Shown here one piece after another: positions 35,701-48,089 of a stretch of 64,000 nt of DNA; the first letter of the stretch is position 1, and each line of letters begins with the position of its first letter. A program made the translations under genes and the position numbers. A model generated the notes under the pieces. That model had not been told where the DNA came from, made no database searches, and saw only the letters and a list, made by a program, of their open reading frames with translations. Origin of the DNA: Medicago truncatula (lineage: Eukaryota > Streptophyta > Magnoliopsida > Fabales > Fabaceae); the NCBI RefSeq assembly GCF_003473485.1, contig NC_053044.1, positions 53,980,091 through 54,044,090 of the forward strand, given 5' to 3'.

Positions 35701-36969
35701 ATGTCTACATCTTATCTTCCTGCCACAACGGATTCAATTGCTCAGGCATTGGAGGCTAAAGACACTTCTGGCGCGATCTCCATTCTTTATCGTGTACTTG
35801 ATGATCCATCTTCTTCACCAGAAGCTCTGCGTATGAAAGAGCAGGCTATCACAAATCTTACTGACCTTCTCAGGCAAGAGAACAGGGGAGAGGATCTGCG
35901 CAGCCTTCTCACTTCATTGAGGCCCTTTTTCTCCTTGATTCCCAAGGCAAAAACTGCAAAGATTGTAAGGGGAATAATTGACTCAGTTGCTAAAATACCA
36001 GGGACATCTGATCTACAGATTTCACTGTGTAAAGAAATGGTGCAGTGGACTCGTGCTGAAAAGCGTACTTTTCTGAGGCAACGAATTGAGGCAAGACTTG
36101 CAGCGCTTCTGATGGAAACTAAGGAGTATTCAGAAGCTTTGACTCTTCTTTCTGGGTTGGTCAAAGAGGTTAGGAGATTAGATGACAAACTTCTTCTTGT
36201 AGACATTGACTTGCTAGAAAGCAAACTGCACTTCTCATTAAGAAACCTTCCAAAGGCAAAAGCTGCCCTCACGGCTGCTAGAACAGCTGCAAATGCTATT
36301 TATGTGCCTCCTGCTCAACAAGGGGCCATAGATCTTCAGAGTGGAATACTTCATGCTGAGGAGAAGGACTACAAAACTGCATACAGCTATTTCTTTGAAG
36401 CCTTTGAGTCTTTCAATGCTCTTGAAGACCCTAAGGCTATTTTCAGCCTGAAATATATGTTGTTGTGTAAGATCATGGTGAATCAAGCTGATGACGTGGG
36501 TGGAATTATTTCTTCTAAAGCAGGATTGCAATATGTTGGGCCTGACTTGGATGCGATGAAAGCTGTTGCTGATGCTTATTCTAAGCGATCCCTTAAGTTT
36601 TTCGAAACTGCTTTGCAGGACTACAAGGCACAGTTGGGGGAAGACCCAATTGTTCACAGACACATTTCATCCCTGTATGATACCCTTCTGGAGCAGAATC
36701 TTTGTAGGTTGATTGAGCCATTCTCAAGAGTTGAGATTGCACATATTGCTGAGCTTATCGAGCTTCCAATTGATCACGTTGAGCGGAAGATGTCTCAGAT
36801 GATTTTGGACAAGAAGTTTGCTGGAACATTGGATCAAGGTGCCGGATGCCTCGTTATATTCGATGATCCCAAGACTGATGCAATATACCCTGCAACTTTA
36901 GAGACCATTTCCAATGTTGGGAAAGTGGTTGACAGTCTTTATGTTAGGTCTGCCAAGATCATGGCATGA
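35701..36969 (+). CDS. RPN6: 26S proteasome regulatory particle lid subunit RPN6 (PSMD11)
   Basis: RPN6 is a lid subunit that clamps the 19S regulatory particle to the 20S core and is needed for degradation of ubiquitylated proteins. The frame of 422 residues is full length for the family and free of introns. The N-terminal two thirds are helical repeats, with diagnostic stretches AKIVRGIIDSVAKIPGTSDL (around residue 86), EKRTFLRQRIEARLAALLME, LLLVDIDLLESKLHFSLRNL and PAQQGAIDLQSGILHAEEKD. The PCI domain follows (about 225-395), with DPIVHRHISSLYDTLLEQNL and EPFSRVEIAHIAELIELPID. The C terminus (VVDSLYVRSAKIMA) is also typical. The start follows directly after a leader-intron acceptor. No damage is seen; the gene should be functional. 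Confidence 0.97.
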   Translation: MSTSYLPATTDSIAQALEAKDTSGAISILYRVLDDPSSSPEALRMKEQAITNLTDLLRQENRGEDLRSLLTSLRPFFSLIPKAKTAKIVRGIIDSVAKIPGTSDLQISLCKEMVQWTRAEKRTFLRQRIEARLAALLMETKEYSEALTLLSGLVKEVRRLDDKLLLVDIDLLESKLHFSLRNLPKAKAALTAARTAANAIYVPPAQQGAIDLQSGILHAEEKDYKTAYSYFFEAFESFNALEDPKAIFSLKYMLLCKIMVNQADDVGGIISSKAGLQYVGPDLDAMKAVADAYSKRSLKFFETALQDYKAQLGEDPIVHRHISSLYDTLLEQNLCRLIEPFSRVEIAHIAELIELPIDHVERKMSQMILDKKFAGTLDQGAGCLVIFDDPKTDAIYPATLETISNVGKVVDSLYVRSAKIMA

Positions 36970-39317
36970 GCTCTCTTGTTAATTTTACTCCAGTGCCGCA
37001 TTACTTCTTGCTGTTTTCTTTTCCATGCTGACTGGTATATCATTTGTTTAGTTTCCTTTGTTAAAACTCAAACCTTTTCTGGTGTTGTTGAGTCGAAGAA
37101 CCAGGAAGGGTGTGATTTTAATTAGGTGTTCTCTATGGTTGACTGAGATGAGAGGATAAAAGGGGAGGGAGGGGAAAATCACTCTCATTTTATGGCTCGC
37201 ATGAGATGGAGAATTAATATAATTTTATGCCTTCATATCTTTTTTTCTGCGTTACATCTGAGGATATAGGGCCCCTTTGGATTGTCTTATTTTTGAGCTT
37301 ATGAAAAATAGCTTATGCTTTTTGTTACATTTGTTTTGATGAACTGCGTTACATCTAAGGATATAGGGCCCCTTTGGATTGTCTTATTTTTGAGCTTATG
37401 CAAATTTATGTTAATTTATAGGTTGTCGTTAACGAAAATTGTATCTTCATTTTTTCATAAATTACATTTACAAACTTATAAATAATAGCGACGTAGGATT
37501 TATGTTTAGGAGGATGGTTGAAAATAATGTGTTACATCTCTGTGTTCGTTCCAACTGGGGGTAATGTTCAGGAGATAATTGATGTCATTTAGTGTAATTG
37601 GTTGCATAATGCTTCACTTTTGTCGAATTTCAAACATTTATGCAACATTTCAAACATTAATGTATTGTCCTATTTGGGTAATGTTAATGAATCGTTGATA
37701 AATTATGTAATGTTATTGTTGCATTGGTAAAAAATTTATTTGAAATTGCCGTTTGAAATATAAGTAAAAACATGTCAAATATGGCTGGTGTAAGAATGCA
37801 GACATGTGATCTGTATTTACTGGTGTGAGCGGTAGTTAACTACCACTAATTAAAACTGTCATTTACATGTGTGTTTAGGAAATAATTGCGTAAGAAAAAC
37901 AATTTTCATGAAATTTTGATGGATATTGGACCTATACGTATTGCAGATTCACAATGGGTCTAGCTAAGCTTCCATATCTCAATTTTAGCAATTCCTTCCC
38001 CCCAACCCCCACTTTTCAGAACCTCTAATTTATCCGAATTTTAAAGATAAAGATAGACCAAACTCAGGTGAACAATTAATCACATAATTAACTTCCATAT
38101 GCCCAATTATTATTACGGTCTTTCGATATGATATTTAGTAAAAACAAAAATTATAGTCTTTCAATAAATAATATTTAAAAGTTACTTTTATTACTTGAAA
38201 AAAAGAAGAAGTTATTCTTGATTATGTCTCCCACCGTTAAATTTAATGGCTAAAATGAATAATGTAATATAAGATATATTCGATAATATAAAAGATATTT
38301 GAACATTTATTTTGTAACAACTATTTTGGGAATCCTAATATACACTATGCCGATATATCATAGGCTATTTTGACAACTAGTATTTTTAGATTTTCGAAAA
38401 AGTTATCCAAAAGTGATGTCGATATATCACAATTTATTCAATAATCAACTAACTAAAAAAAAAAGGATTACATTAAAAAACTTTAGCAACGGTGTCGCAT
38501 ATTCAAAATTAACTTGACAGTTTATTCATCTTATTCTCTCTTCCTTACATATCTCCACTAAGATATCTTCAAATCTCGTCTAAAAAAAAAGATATCTTTA
38601 TATCTGTAGATTAAATATCACTATATTTTTAATATTTTTAAGTTGGCCAAGAAAATGCGCATAGAAAGAAATGTTAGAGAAGTAACTTAGGGAGTAAGAA
38701 AAAGGCCAAAAAAAAAAGAATGATTTTATTATTATTTGATATATAAGATAGAAATGTCTTCTCTTTTTTGGTATTTAGTTGGTTGGAAAGTAAGAATAAA
38801 GATATAATGTTGTTTAAGACAAAAATGTCCCTAACATAATAGGTGGGTCATATATGAGTTTTAATCAATAAAAGAAAGTGTGTTGAAAACTGTAGAAATA
38901 AAATAAAAACTTTCCCTTTCTTCCTTTATCTTAATCTAGGGATAGAAAAAGAGTTTGAGGATCCTTATGAATTTAGCTCAGTTGATAAGGATATTGTATA
39001 ATACATACAATCTTAAAACTTATCACAACACTAATCATCTTTCTACTAAGAGAAATGATATTGACATCATAATTCTAATGCCAAATATAATATTATCTGG
39101 GTTCTATGTTTATTTTTAAAATGTGTGTAAGATGTTTATAGAGATGCACATATATAACGTGTTATTATTTTGATGTTTCAATAACGCAACTATTCTATTT
39201 AATTAGTTTTTCTTGTTTACCAGATGACATTATTCTCCTTCTCTTTTTTCTTTTATTCTCTTTCCCTCATTTAATTTGTTAATTTTTTAACTAGAAATTC
39301 AACTCACTTTTTAAGAT
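36970..39317. other. 3' flank of RPN6 and intergenic DNA
   Basis: Begins with the presumed 3' untranslated region. A 97-bp tandem duplication (see next entry) lies at 37247-37402. The remainder to 39317 is AT-rich without a gene; a partial SINE-like A box (aatttagctcagttgataag) occurs near 38971. Confidence 0.4.
37247..37402. repeat. 97-bp tandem duplication carrying a Harbinger-like terminus
   Basis: ctgcgttacatct-aggata, then gggcccctttggattgtctt and atttttgagcttatg, occurs at 37247 and again at 37344. The repeated core matches the terminus of the element that begins at 25779 (ggccccgtttggattggctt), so these are solo end fragments of that family. Confidence 0.8.
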
Positions 39318-39405
39318 GAGTAAGCGGAGAATTTAGGGTTCGAACATCGGTTCTTGTATAATGTGTAATGTATCTATCAACTGAGTTATGTTTAGAGAGA
39401 TTAAT
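39318..39405 (-). repeat. decayed tRNA-like SINE copy
   Basis: On the minus strand: cataactcagttgatagatac, a short palindromic gap, then gttcgaaccct. It is the same box order as at 23425 but more worn. Confidence 0.5.
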
Positions 39406-39715
39406 TTGTTAATTCATTATAAATGTTTAAGTGAGTTGTGGTTCATATATCTTTTAAACCTCATTATTTAAGTAAACTAGCGTGGAGACAGACACTACCA
39501 TACCAATTTGTATGTTTTTCTCGGTCTCTTGTTTTTTAACTCTTCTTTTATCCATGATTGAGTAATAAATTACAAAATTGTAAAACAAAATACCAGTTTG
39601 AATAGATGGTAAAATTAGAAGAAAAATTGTAACTCCCCTTAAATATAACAAAAATTCAATTATTTGATTAGGTAAAACGGAAAAAAATTATAAATACAAT
39701 AGACCACTTAATTAT

Positions 39716-40197
39716 TTGTTGTCCTGTTTTTGGTGATCTTTGACAACAAATTAAAACTTGGATTGACGTGTTTTCTGTGGATCCTAATCAAGTTTTGGAC
39801 CATTATTATCAGTTTATTTATTTTTCAGGTGGTTATGCTCCAAGAAGATCTTTTCTTCATTTGATTTGGCTTTGTGGTATTTAGGTTCTTTGAAATGAAA
39901 GAAATAAAAGATTGTTTGTCAACACAGCTAAAACAACAGAGCAACTTCTTGAGAAGGTTAAGATTACATCTCTCAAATGGTTGAAAGCAAAAAATATGTG
40001 CTTTTCTTTTTATTATCATTTGTGGTGGCAGCGTCTCATTGCTTGTTTAGGGATTGACTGATGTATTTTTGTTGATGTCTTTTGTGGTTTGATTGGAACT
40101 ATTTTGTAACCTTGTTTTGTCTCCTTTAGCACTCCTTGTGCTAGGGAACAAAACTCTGTTATTATATCTCATTTTGGTTTGTTAAAAAAAAAAAAAA
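39716..40197 (+). mobile_element. 5'-truncated LINE, 3' end only, plus strand
   Basis: The plus strand reads FLHLIWLCGI, then NERNKRLF and a WLKAKN segment, matching the C terminus of the LINE at 40526-42352 (FLQLIWLLCVWVLWNECNNR, WLKAKK). It ends in a 14-base A tail (40184-40197). Frameshifts are present; only the last part of the polyprotein and the 3' untranslated region remain. Confidence 0.82.
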
Positions 40198-40525
40198 TTG
40201 AAGATAAAAAAATATATGCCAAAAATTAATTCTCCGTTTGTATAGGGAGTGACTGAGTGTGTAGATTAAATAAACTATTCGGATATAAAATCGACCTTTA
40301 GCCTTTAATTACTTTTAATCTTTTCATTCTTTCCCGTCAAGTTCATCGGTTTATATATAGTTGTTTTTTATTGATAAAAAATTATAGTTTTTTTTTTGTT
40401 AAGTTTATATATAGTTGTTAGCTCATAAAAATTAAGAAACCTTGTTTTTTAACTCTTCTTTTATCCTTGATTGAATAATACATTACAAAATTGTAAAACA
40501 AAATACTAGCTTGAATAGATGGTAA

Positions 40526-41835
40526 TTTTTTTTTTTGAAGAATCAAAAATGGAATATATATTAATCATCAAAAGCAACTCCTCTAGCATAAGGTGCGTCA
40601 AAGGAATCACTAAAAAACAATTAATTCAGTCAAGCAACCAGAAACAAACCATTAGGCGATGCCCAAACATTGGAAGGGACTTGAACACCACCTATCTGTA
40701 CCAAACCTACACACAACCTTTTTGGCTTTCAACCAGGCTAAAGACATATATTTAACTTTATCTAACAACCTGGGCATAGAAGTGACAACATTATTGAAGA
40801 ACCTATTATTACACTCGTTCCATAAAACCCAAACGCACAAAAGCCAAATAAGCTGAAGGAAGGCTCGAGTTGCTTTACCACCACCTGTCAAGTTCACAAA
40901 TTGAAGAAAATGATCTAGTACTACATTGGTGTCAACACCTATAATACCCAGCCAATGGCGCACAAGCGGCCATAAAGATGAAAAGGTATCACATGATAAA
41001 AATAAATGTTGCGCCGTTTCACAAAAGCCACAATCTGAAACACACATAGAAGCATCTGTGTCTAGCACCCTTCTTTGGACCAAATTCACTTTAGTAGGCA
41101 ATCTATCACGAAGCAACCTCCAAGCAAATATAGAGACCTTCAACGACGGCACCTGGTTTTGCCAAATCAAAGATGCTGCATGATCCGCAAGAGGAATGTC
41201 CTTTGTAGTCAACAATAGATAAGAACCGCGAACTGAGTAACCCTCACCAGGGTCTGGCAGCCACACCCATCTGTCTGAAACAAATTCTTGCAGAGAAACA
41301 TCAGTCAATAAAGTCATACACTCCTCTAACTCCTCTTCCTCCCAAGCCCACAACCTCCTCCTCTAATTCCACGGCTCCCCACCCTGCTCAACTCCAAGAG
41401 AGAACAAATTGGCCACCGTAATGGATTTGTTCTCATAAAGATCAAACAATCGAGGAATCCGGTCACAAAAAGAAACCGATCCTAACCACTTATCATACCA
41501 AAACAAGGTGTCAGAACCATCAACCAACTTTTTCGACACACACTCCCCAAACCAGCCTCCACCAATAACACCTCCCCCATCTCTAATCCGCCCCACCTCC
41601 CTCCATCAAGAAGAACAACTCCGGCCCCCGACCTCCAACCTCCCACCTACTTCGCCAAACGGGCGACTAAAACTCGATAATAAAAACCACTCCTATCAAC
41701 AAGCATCCTCCAACACCACTTTCCTAACAAAGCCAAATTAAATTCCTTCAACTGTGTCACCCCTAAACCTCCAGACTCCTTGTGAAGGCATACATTATGC
41801 CATCCTATCCAAGAAATTTTCCTATGGTCCCCACC

Positions 41836-41878
<43 letters not shown>

Positions 41879-42352
41879 AAATTATTAAATAAAGATTCAA
41901 TGGAAGAGATTATACCTGATGGACCTTTGAAGAAGGAAAACGCATAGACGGGTAGAGAGGTCAGGACAGACTTTAAAAGAACCAGACGGCCGCCAAAAGA
42001 TAAAAAACGACTATTCCAACTAGACAACCTAGCTTTTATGCGAGACACAATAGGATCCCAAAAACTCAATCGCCGAGGATTTCCTCCAATAGACATACCC
42101 AAGTACATAAACGGCATCTTACCCACTTTGCAGCTTAAGACAGACGCCGCCTCATTTAACCAAGAGGGAACTATATTTACACCAACCAAAATGCTCTTAT
42201 GAAAATTCACCTTCAAACCGGACATAGCCTCAAAAATAACAAGAGCGGCCCTAAGTGCACGGACATTTGCCCAACTTTTAGTTCCCAACAACAAAGTGTC
42301 GTCAACAAATTGAAGATGGGATACCACAACCGGATTAGCCACCCAAAACTAA
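40526..42352 (-). pseudogene. 5'-truncated L1-type LINE: RT end, zinc-binding domain
   Basis: Minus strand, with the A tail appearing as T at 40526-40536. It begins inside the reverse transcriptase at LQFVDDTLLLG (FADD-type motif, 42342 onward), followed by MPFMYLGMSIGGNPR and LSSWNSRFLSFGGRLVLLKS. Then comes DHRKISWIGWHNVCLHKESG, and at 41353-40652 the zf-RVT domain (SIFAWRLLRDRLPTKVNLVQ, CGFCETAQHLFLSC). No endonuclease or RNase H domain is present. Frames break near 41640 and 41360. A 32-base C run lies within the RT region. Inactive. Confidence 0.9.
41837..41881. repeat. C32-A13 homopolymer inside the LINE
   Basis: Thirty-two C followed directly by thirteen A on the plus strand. On the LINE strand this is a T run then a G run, which would encode Phe then Gly repeats. 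Its length is unusual in a eukaryotic coding relic, and it could also be an assembly or sequencing slip. Confidence 0.9.
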
Positions 42353-42663
42353 TTAGAAGAAAAAATTCTAACACCAAAATTTAGTATCCCCTTAAGTATA
42401 AAAAAATTCAACTATTTGATTAGGTAAAATGGACAAAATTATAAATACAATAGTTTAAATAAATGGTAAAATTGAAGATAAAAAAAATATATGCCAAAGG
42501 TTGATTTTCCGTTTGTATATTAGTGAGTGTAGATTAAATAATCTATCCGGATATAAAATCGGCCTTTAGCCTTTAATTACTTTCAATCTTTTCATTCTTT
42601 CCTGTATAGTTGCCTTTTTTTTTGTTGTTTATATATAGTTGTTAGCTTATAAAAATTAAGAAA

Positions 42664-43341
42664 GTTTGTTTCTCACATACATCACAAGACAAACTCTCGC
42701 ACATATATTTGAATTTTTTCAAGGTGGTGTGATTTATCTATTGTACAAAGTTAGGCATTGCGTGATGATATGAGGGAAAAAGTGAAGTTAGCAACTAAAC
42801 AAATAATGTAAACGTAGCTATAGTTACCTTTAAACTTTGAGAGAAAGCGAGGGTTAACCTGCTTTCTTAACACAACCCATAAAGCATGTACATATGGTGG
42901 CAACTTTTTGCTTTGGATCGGTGCTTGTCCAAATCAAACTCCATTACTTTAACAAAACCAAAAAAACAACTTCCACCTTAAGTAACCTACTTTTAATTGC
43001 TCAAAACACCTCCTCAATATTTGCAGATACCACCTTCCCCACTTCTCTTCTTGTCCAACCTTCTGTTTACAATGGTGATCCTTTTCATATTTAAAAAATT
43101 GTATATGTAAGAGGTTCTATGGGTCTATTTTCATTGATCTTAGAGCTCAAAACCACACTTAATTTTTATTAAATAAGTTTGTCTTACACATTTATAATGC
43201 TCTAATATGATTTCTCTATAAGTTTGAACCCTCTCATGCTTTTGCAGTATATTAAAGTATCCATATGCTACTGCTGCATCTTAGAAAAGCTTTTCGAAAT
43301 TGAAAGTGTGAAAAATTAAAATCTAGTGGTTTTTTTCTAGA
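42664..43341. other. intergenic, no gene seen
   Basis: A 66-codon frame near 42894-43094 shows no domain. Nothing else identified. Confidence 0.35.
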
Positions 43342-45551
43342 TTACCCTCTCTTATTTATAGGGTATTTTACCCTCTCATGATATCAACCAATCAAAATGT
43401 AATATACATTGGCAACATTAAATGTCATAAATGAGTCAATTTTTTTTTATAAAAAAGAATCAATTATAATCATAAGGTAACTTTTAATACTTTTAATTTT
43501 TATTTAATTATAGACATGATTACATTAGAGATCCTTTATCTTATTTATTTGTTACACTTGAGTCCTTTATCTTTATTTTTTTCCGCTTAGGTCTTTTATC
43601 TCTTATAAAAGCACATATTCATCCTTTTTCTCATTTTTTTATTAAAAAAAATACATAATTTTATTTTTTAAAATATCTTTTTATTAAAAATGAAACAAAT
43701 CTAGAAATACGATGAAGATGTTCATCATCTTCATCTTCTTCCTTTGAATCTTCATCATCTTCATTGAATCAAAAAAATATTCTACACAAATATATCTCCA
43801 AATATCATGAATTAATGTTATATTCACCTCAAATCTTCTTTTAAACACAAAAATCAAACCCCTATAGAGAAAGAGATTTAGTTTCATCACAAAAAAAAAA
43901 AAAATAGTTATATAAATTGTCACGCTGTATATTATTATTATTATTATTTTCTAACTCAATATTCAAGCCCGACATAAAAATAACCTCAAAAATTGATAGC
44001 AATTTTGCACATCAATTTTGTTGTTTTCAAAACAATCTTAACTTTCGTAAAGCCTAACCCTTCCGCTAGTGACTAAGCCTCCACCATCCGCCTTGCAACA
44101 TTTGTGAAATTAAGGTTTTGATTTTTGTGTTTAAAATAAGATTTGAGGTGAATATAACATTAATTCACGATATTTGGAGATATATTTTAGTATAATTTTT
44201 TATTTATTTAAAGAAGATGATGAAGATTCAAAGGAAGAAGATGAAGATGATGAACATCTTCATCATATTTTTGGATTTTTTATAGTTTTAATAAAAATAT
44301 ATTTTTAAAAATAAAATTATGTATTTTTTAATACAAAAAAAGATGTATATGTGCTTTTAAGAGAGATAAAGGACCTAAAGAGGAAAAAATAAAGACAAAG
44401 GACCAAAGTGTTACAAATAAATAAGATAAAGGATCCATAATGTAATATTGCCTTAATTATATTTAGATGTTCAATCTTAATTAATTTACACTACAGGTAT
44501 GGCTTAGAACAATTAAAATTTCACATCAAATTTCTTTCATCTGAATGTCCTTAAATTTATAAGTTATATTCCTAAAATTTATTCCTCCCATTTTGATTGT
44601 TCAATTTTGTCGTTCCCAACTGCAGCATTTTTCAATTTTCGTGAGAATCGTCATGATTTCAAATATCGTGAGAATTGTCGTTATTTCCAGTACAATATCA
44701 GGTATGATGACTTGATTTTTCTTTTTGATTTGATTTTTCTTGGTTGTGAGGTAGTTAATTATAACAATTGAGTAAATCATCCGTTGTACTTTGAGGGCTG
44801 CTAGCAGGTGTTGCCGCTGTGATGTTGTGGGCGTTTGCTAGCATTTTTTTGGTTGCTGCTGAAATGGTTATGTGATGAGGCTTTTGTTCTTTTATTTGGA
44901 CTTAAATGCTTTTGCTGATAGTAAGATAGGTCTATGCGTGTTAACATATTTTATTATGTTGGCTGCTTAAATAAAAAAAATAAGTCACGATACCTGACGT
45001 GATTCTAGGAACAACGACAATTCTCACGATAATTGGAAATTGCGGCTATTTGGAACGACAAAATTGAACAATCAAAATGGGAAGAAGAATGAAAAAGAAA
45101 CAAAAATTGATCAATATGGAAGAATAAAGAAGAAGAAATTTGAAAGAAGAAGATGTTTTTGTTCTCACGTTCGGGGTTCTGGAATGGAAGAAATTTTATG
45201 AATGTAAATGATGAATTTAAGGACATCCAGATGAAAGAAATTTGATGTAAAATTTTATTTGTTATAAGTCTTATAGTGTAAATTAATTAAGATTGAACAC
45301 CTTAATATAAAAAAAAAAAATTAAATCATTTTATGTTTCAAAAAAAGAAAAATTAAATAAAAATTAAAAGTATTTGAAATTACCTTATAATTAAGATTAA
45401 CTCTCTAAAAAAATAAAAAATTAAGATTAACTCTTTTATTTTTAGAAAAAATCTACTCATTTATTTGACATTTAATGTTACCTATGTATATTACATTTTG
45501 ATTGGTTGATATCATGAGATGATAAATTACCATCTAAACAAGAGAGGGTAA
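43342..45551. mobile_element. large fold-back element with about 400-600-bp arms
   Basis: The left arm starts TTACCCTCTCTTATTTATAG and the right arm, reversed, starts TTACCCTCTCTTGTTTAGAT. Both share atgatatcaaccaatcaaaa and, deeper in, gatgttcatcatcttcatct with its inverse near 44230-44270. The right arm is interrupted by a second element (44468-45299). I found no convincing target duplication. A lone left arm of the family is at 32818-33070. Confidence 0.78.
44468..45299. mobile_element. second fold-back nested in the right arm
   Basis: Arms of about 250 bp: left starts TGTTCAATCTTAATTAATTT, right is its inverse ending aattaagattgaaca. Both contain atttctttcatctgaatgtc (or its inverse) and gattgttcaattttgtcgtt. 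The flanks ccttaatta (just left of the end) and ccttaatat (just right) may be a worn 9-bp duplication. The loop (about 44710-44985) is unrelated, less AT-rich sequence, perhaps captured. Confidence 0.72.
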
Positions 45552-46821
45552 CGTAGGCCTCACCAAATTTAGTACCGTATATGTCACAAGATCTATTAAA
45601 TCTTTTTGCATTGATTTCTATATAAAATATAATGAGCTTTTGAATAACTCTGAACATGAATGGTTAATAATGATTTTGGAGTAAAACTATAAGGAGAATA
45701 ATGTTCAAATAACTGTTAAATTAAAACAATATTTTCTTAGTTAGCACACACTTAAAAATCTCCTTGTTGCTATTAGGGTAAGTGGAAATAAATTCTCTCA
45801 ACTTTATTGCTCTCATCTGCTATCAATCTCATCATTTATTTTTTACTCTCACTTTTTATATAAAAACTCGTCTTACATTTTTCTTTTTAATTGTGAGATT
45901 GATAACACGCATGAGAAAGAAAACTTGGGAGAATTGGTAAATCGTATCAAGACACATGAAATATGCCTTTCATGCTTTACCAAAAGTAAAAGTTAATTCC
46001 TACGGTTTTGTTGGGCATGGAATTTGGACCGCATCTAATTGGTTGGTTGCTATATATCTTAATTAATGGTACAAACACCTGCCTATTGTGTCTTGGTTCA
46101 TCTCTCTTTGATTGGTAGTCAAGAATGTGAGGTTTTGCATGATTGAGATTGTGACTGCCAATATAGTAAACATGCTTTAATTTAATTTAATTTAAATATC
46201 CTTTTTATACTTTGCAAATGGCATTAAATGCTTCGTTTATGAATCGACCTGCTTTATTTCATAGAAGAAAACAAAGAACGAAAGTTATGAGATCGTGTGG
46301 TTACTTTTTTGAGTTGTATTCTACATTTCTACCATATACTATCATTTACGTACGGATTGAAATTTCGCAAGAGTTTCAATCAATTATAGTATATATTTGA
46401 CCTCTCCGTGCAGCCTTAACTTAAGCAATAAGTTTTATATATGAATTAAATTATATATCATATCATGCCTGTCGACATAAAGGGTATAGTCATGTCAAAT
46501 ATAAGACTATAGTCATGTCAAATAAAAATAACAAAGAAATGTGACAAACTTTCCTCAAACAAAAAAAAAAAAATGGGAATGTGACAAACTACAAGTGGTG
46601 ATGGATGCATGCATGTAAACTCATATTGCCAGGCATGATATATAATTAAAATTTCTCACTTTCTGGCCAATATATATATTGGAAAAGAGTTGATGCAATT
46701 TTATTTTATTTTTTGACAAGAAAGAGTAGGAGCACTTATGAACTTGAATTGGTGATTTTCTTTTGGAATTTTTTAGAGAATGAAACTCCATCACCACTGG
46801 ACATATTAAATATTGATTGTC
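45552..46821. other. intergenic, no gene seen
   Basis: A 62-codon frame near 46212 shows no domain. Repeated phrase tatagtcatgtcaaata near 46485 and 46509. Nothing else. Confidence 0.35.
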
Positions 46822-46956
46822 GGATAATACTTGAGTGATATAAAGCTGGGTGATATTGGTGACATTGACCAATCACAATATTACAATGCTTGTGTTTCTC
46901 TCTCTTTCACAAACATTATGACATTATGATTGATCAATGTCACCCAAGTGGTACCC
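46822..46956. repeat. second copy of the hairpin MITE found at 21551
   Basis: Shares gtgacattgaccaatcacaa-type sequence, then tgtgtttctctctctttcac and gatcaatgtcacccaagtg, with 21551-21709 over its whole length. The ends are more worn and no target duplication is visible. Confidence 0.75.
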
Positions 46957-48089
46957 AAATTCATAGCTAGAATAAGCAATCGATAATTTTAGAAATAGAA
47001 ACAAAGTTGTCATCATTGGTTTAATAAAATAAAATGAATTAGTGGTGATTAAACTATACCAACATCTAGATTGAGTAGTGTTGTAGTATTAATCGATGGG
47101 GCAATTGGATATCAGTTAAGTGGGTGCGTAATTTCATTATAAATTATTTTTACGCTGACGTCGAGTTGAATTGAAGCTCACTACTATCTTGCCATTTCAT
47201 ATTGTGATTATTATTGGCTGCTTGTAAAAGATATTATCAAAGATCCTTTGCTTCACGGCCGAAACAGGTTTTGTGGTGGGTAATCTCAACTATCAAGGTG
47301 TCATTTTGCTTTTCTACAAGCATACTTGTGATCGATGAAATGTATATTTGGTTCTATTTTTAGAGGGATTAGAATTGATTTTGGATGTGTAGAGTTGATT
47401 TTGACATGTTTAATTGTTGTTGATTAGAATTGATTCTGTCTTCAGAATTTGATTTATAACTTTTGATTCTAAAATTGATTTTCACACACAAATTTATAGT
47501 TTGACTCACTTTAATGAAAAAGCAGGATGTTCGGAGTTGGAACTTCGGCTTTGCATATAATATAACATTATTCCCTTTAGCTAAGCTCATCGGCATATCT
47601 ACTTTTACAATTTATTTCTTTTTTTTTTTTTTGTCTCCTTTACATTGCTAAATTAAGAAAATATTCAATCTATTTATTTTAAGAAAATATAAATAACAAA
47701 AATAAATAGATTTTTTTTTTTTGGGTTTGAAATATAAACTTTAGGATGTGTCAGTTCACAAGAGAATCTCATTTCACAGATTCGGTGATAAACGGTCCAT
47801 ATTACTTTGCAGCAAAACCCCATGACATCATCATAGGGTTCATAATTAGTGGTAGGCTAGTTTCGTAATTTAAATCAGCAACAAAATTTCTTCTGACATA
47901 TTTTAACGTGATATGCCGCCCAATTAAATTTCATTTTCCCTAAAATAATAATAATAATAATGGCACGTACGTGTGCATAATACATTCTAAAATTCTATTT
48001 ATACCCTTGAAGCTCCTAACCTCACTCCCTTTTCCCATTTTCTCTATTATCACACCACTGTTTAAGTTTTCTCTCTTCTCCGGCGAGCG
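46957..48089. other. upstream region of the bZIP gene
   Basis: About 47360-47510 is a run of gttgattttgac/agaattgattctg phrases typical of a worn MITE. At 47520-47597 lies a decayed SINE-like fragment (B-box-like gttggaacttcgg, then ctaagctcatcgg). A palindrome CACGTACGTG lies at about 47963-47972 and a TATA-like tatttatac at about 47996, roughly 90 bases before the start codon. Confidence 0.45.

Larger units (their letters stand above)
39528..42663. repeat. tandem duplication, each copy carrying a LINE insertion
   Basis: Unit 1 is 39528-40440 and unit 2 is 40441-42663. Both start cttgttttttaactcttctt and both end with gtttatatatagttgttagct then aaaattaag. Shared inner phrases include acaaaattgtaaaacaaaat, tatttgattaggtaaaa and cctttagcctttaattactt. 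Removing the LINE in each leaves units of roughly 400-430 bp. The insertions are at different points, so each copy acts as an empty-site control for the other. Confidence 0.85.

Noticed and set aside
35787..36663. Two long minus-strand frames (161 and 141 codons)
   Set aside because: They are the antisense shadow of the RPN6 coding region.
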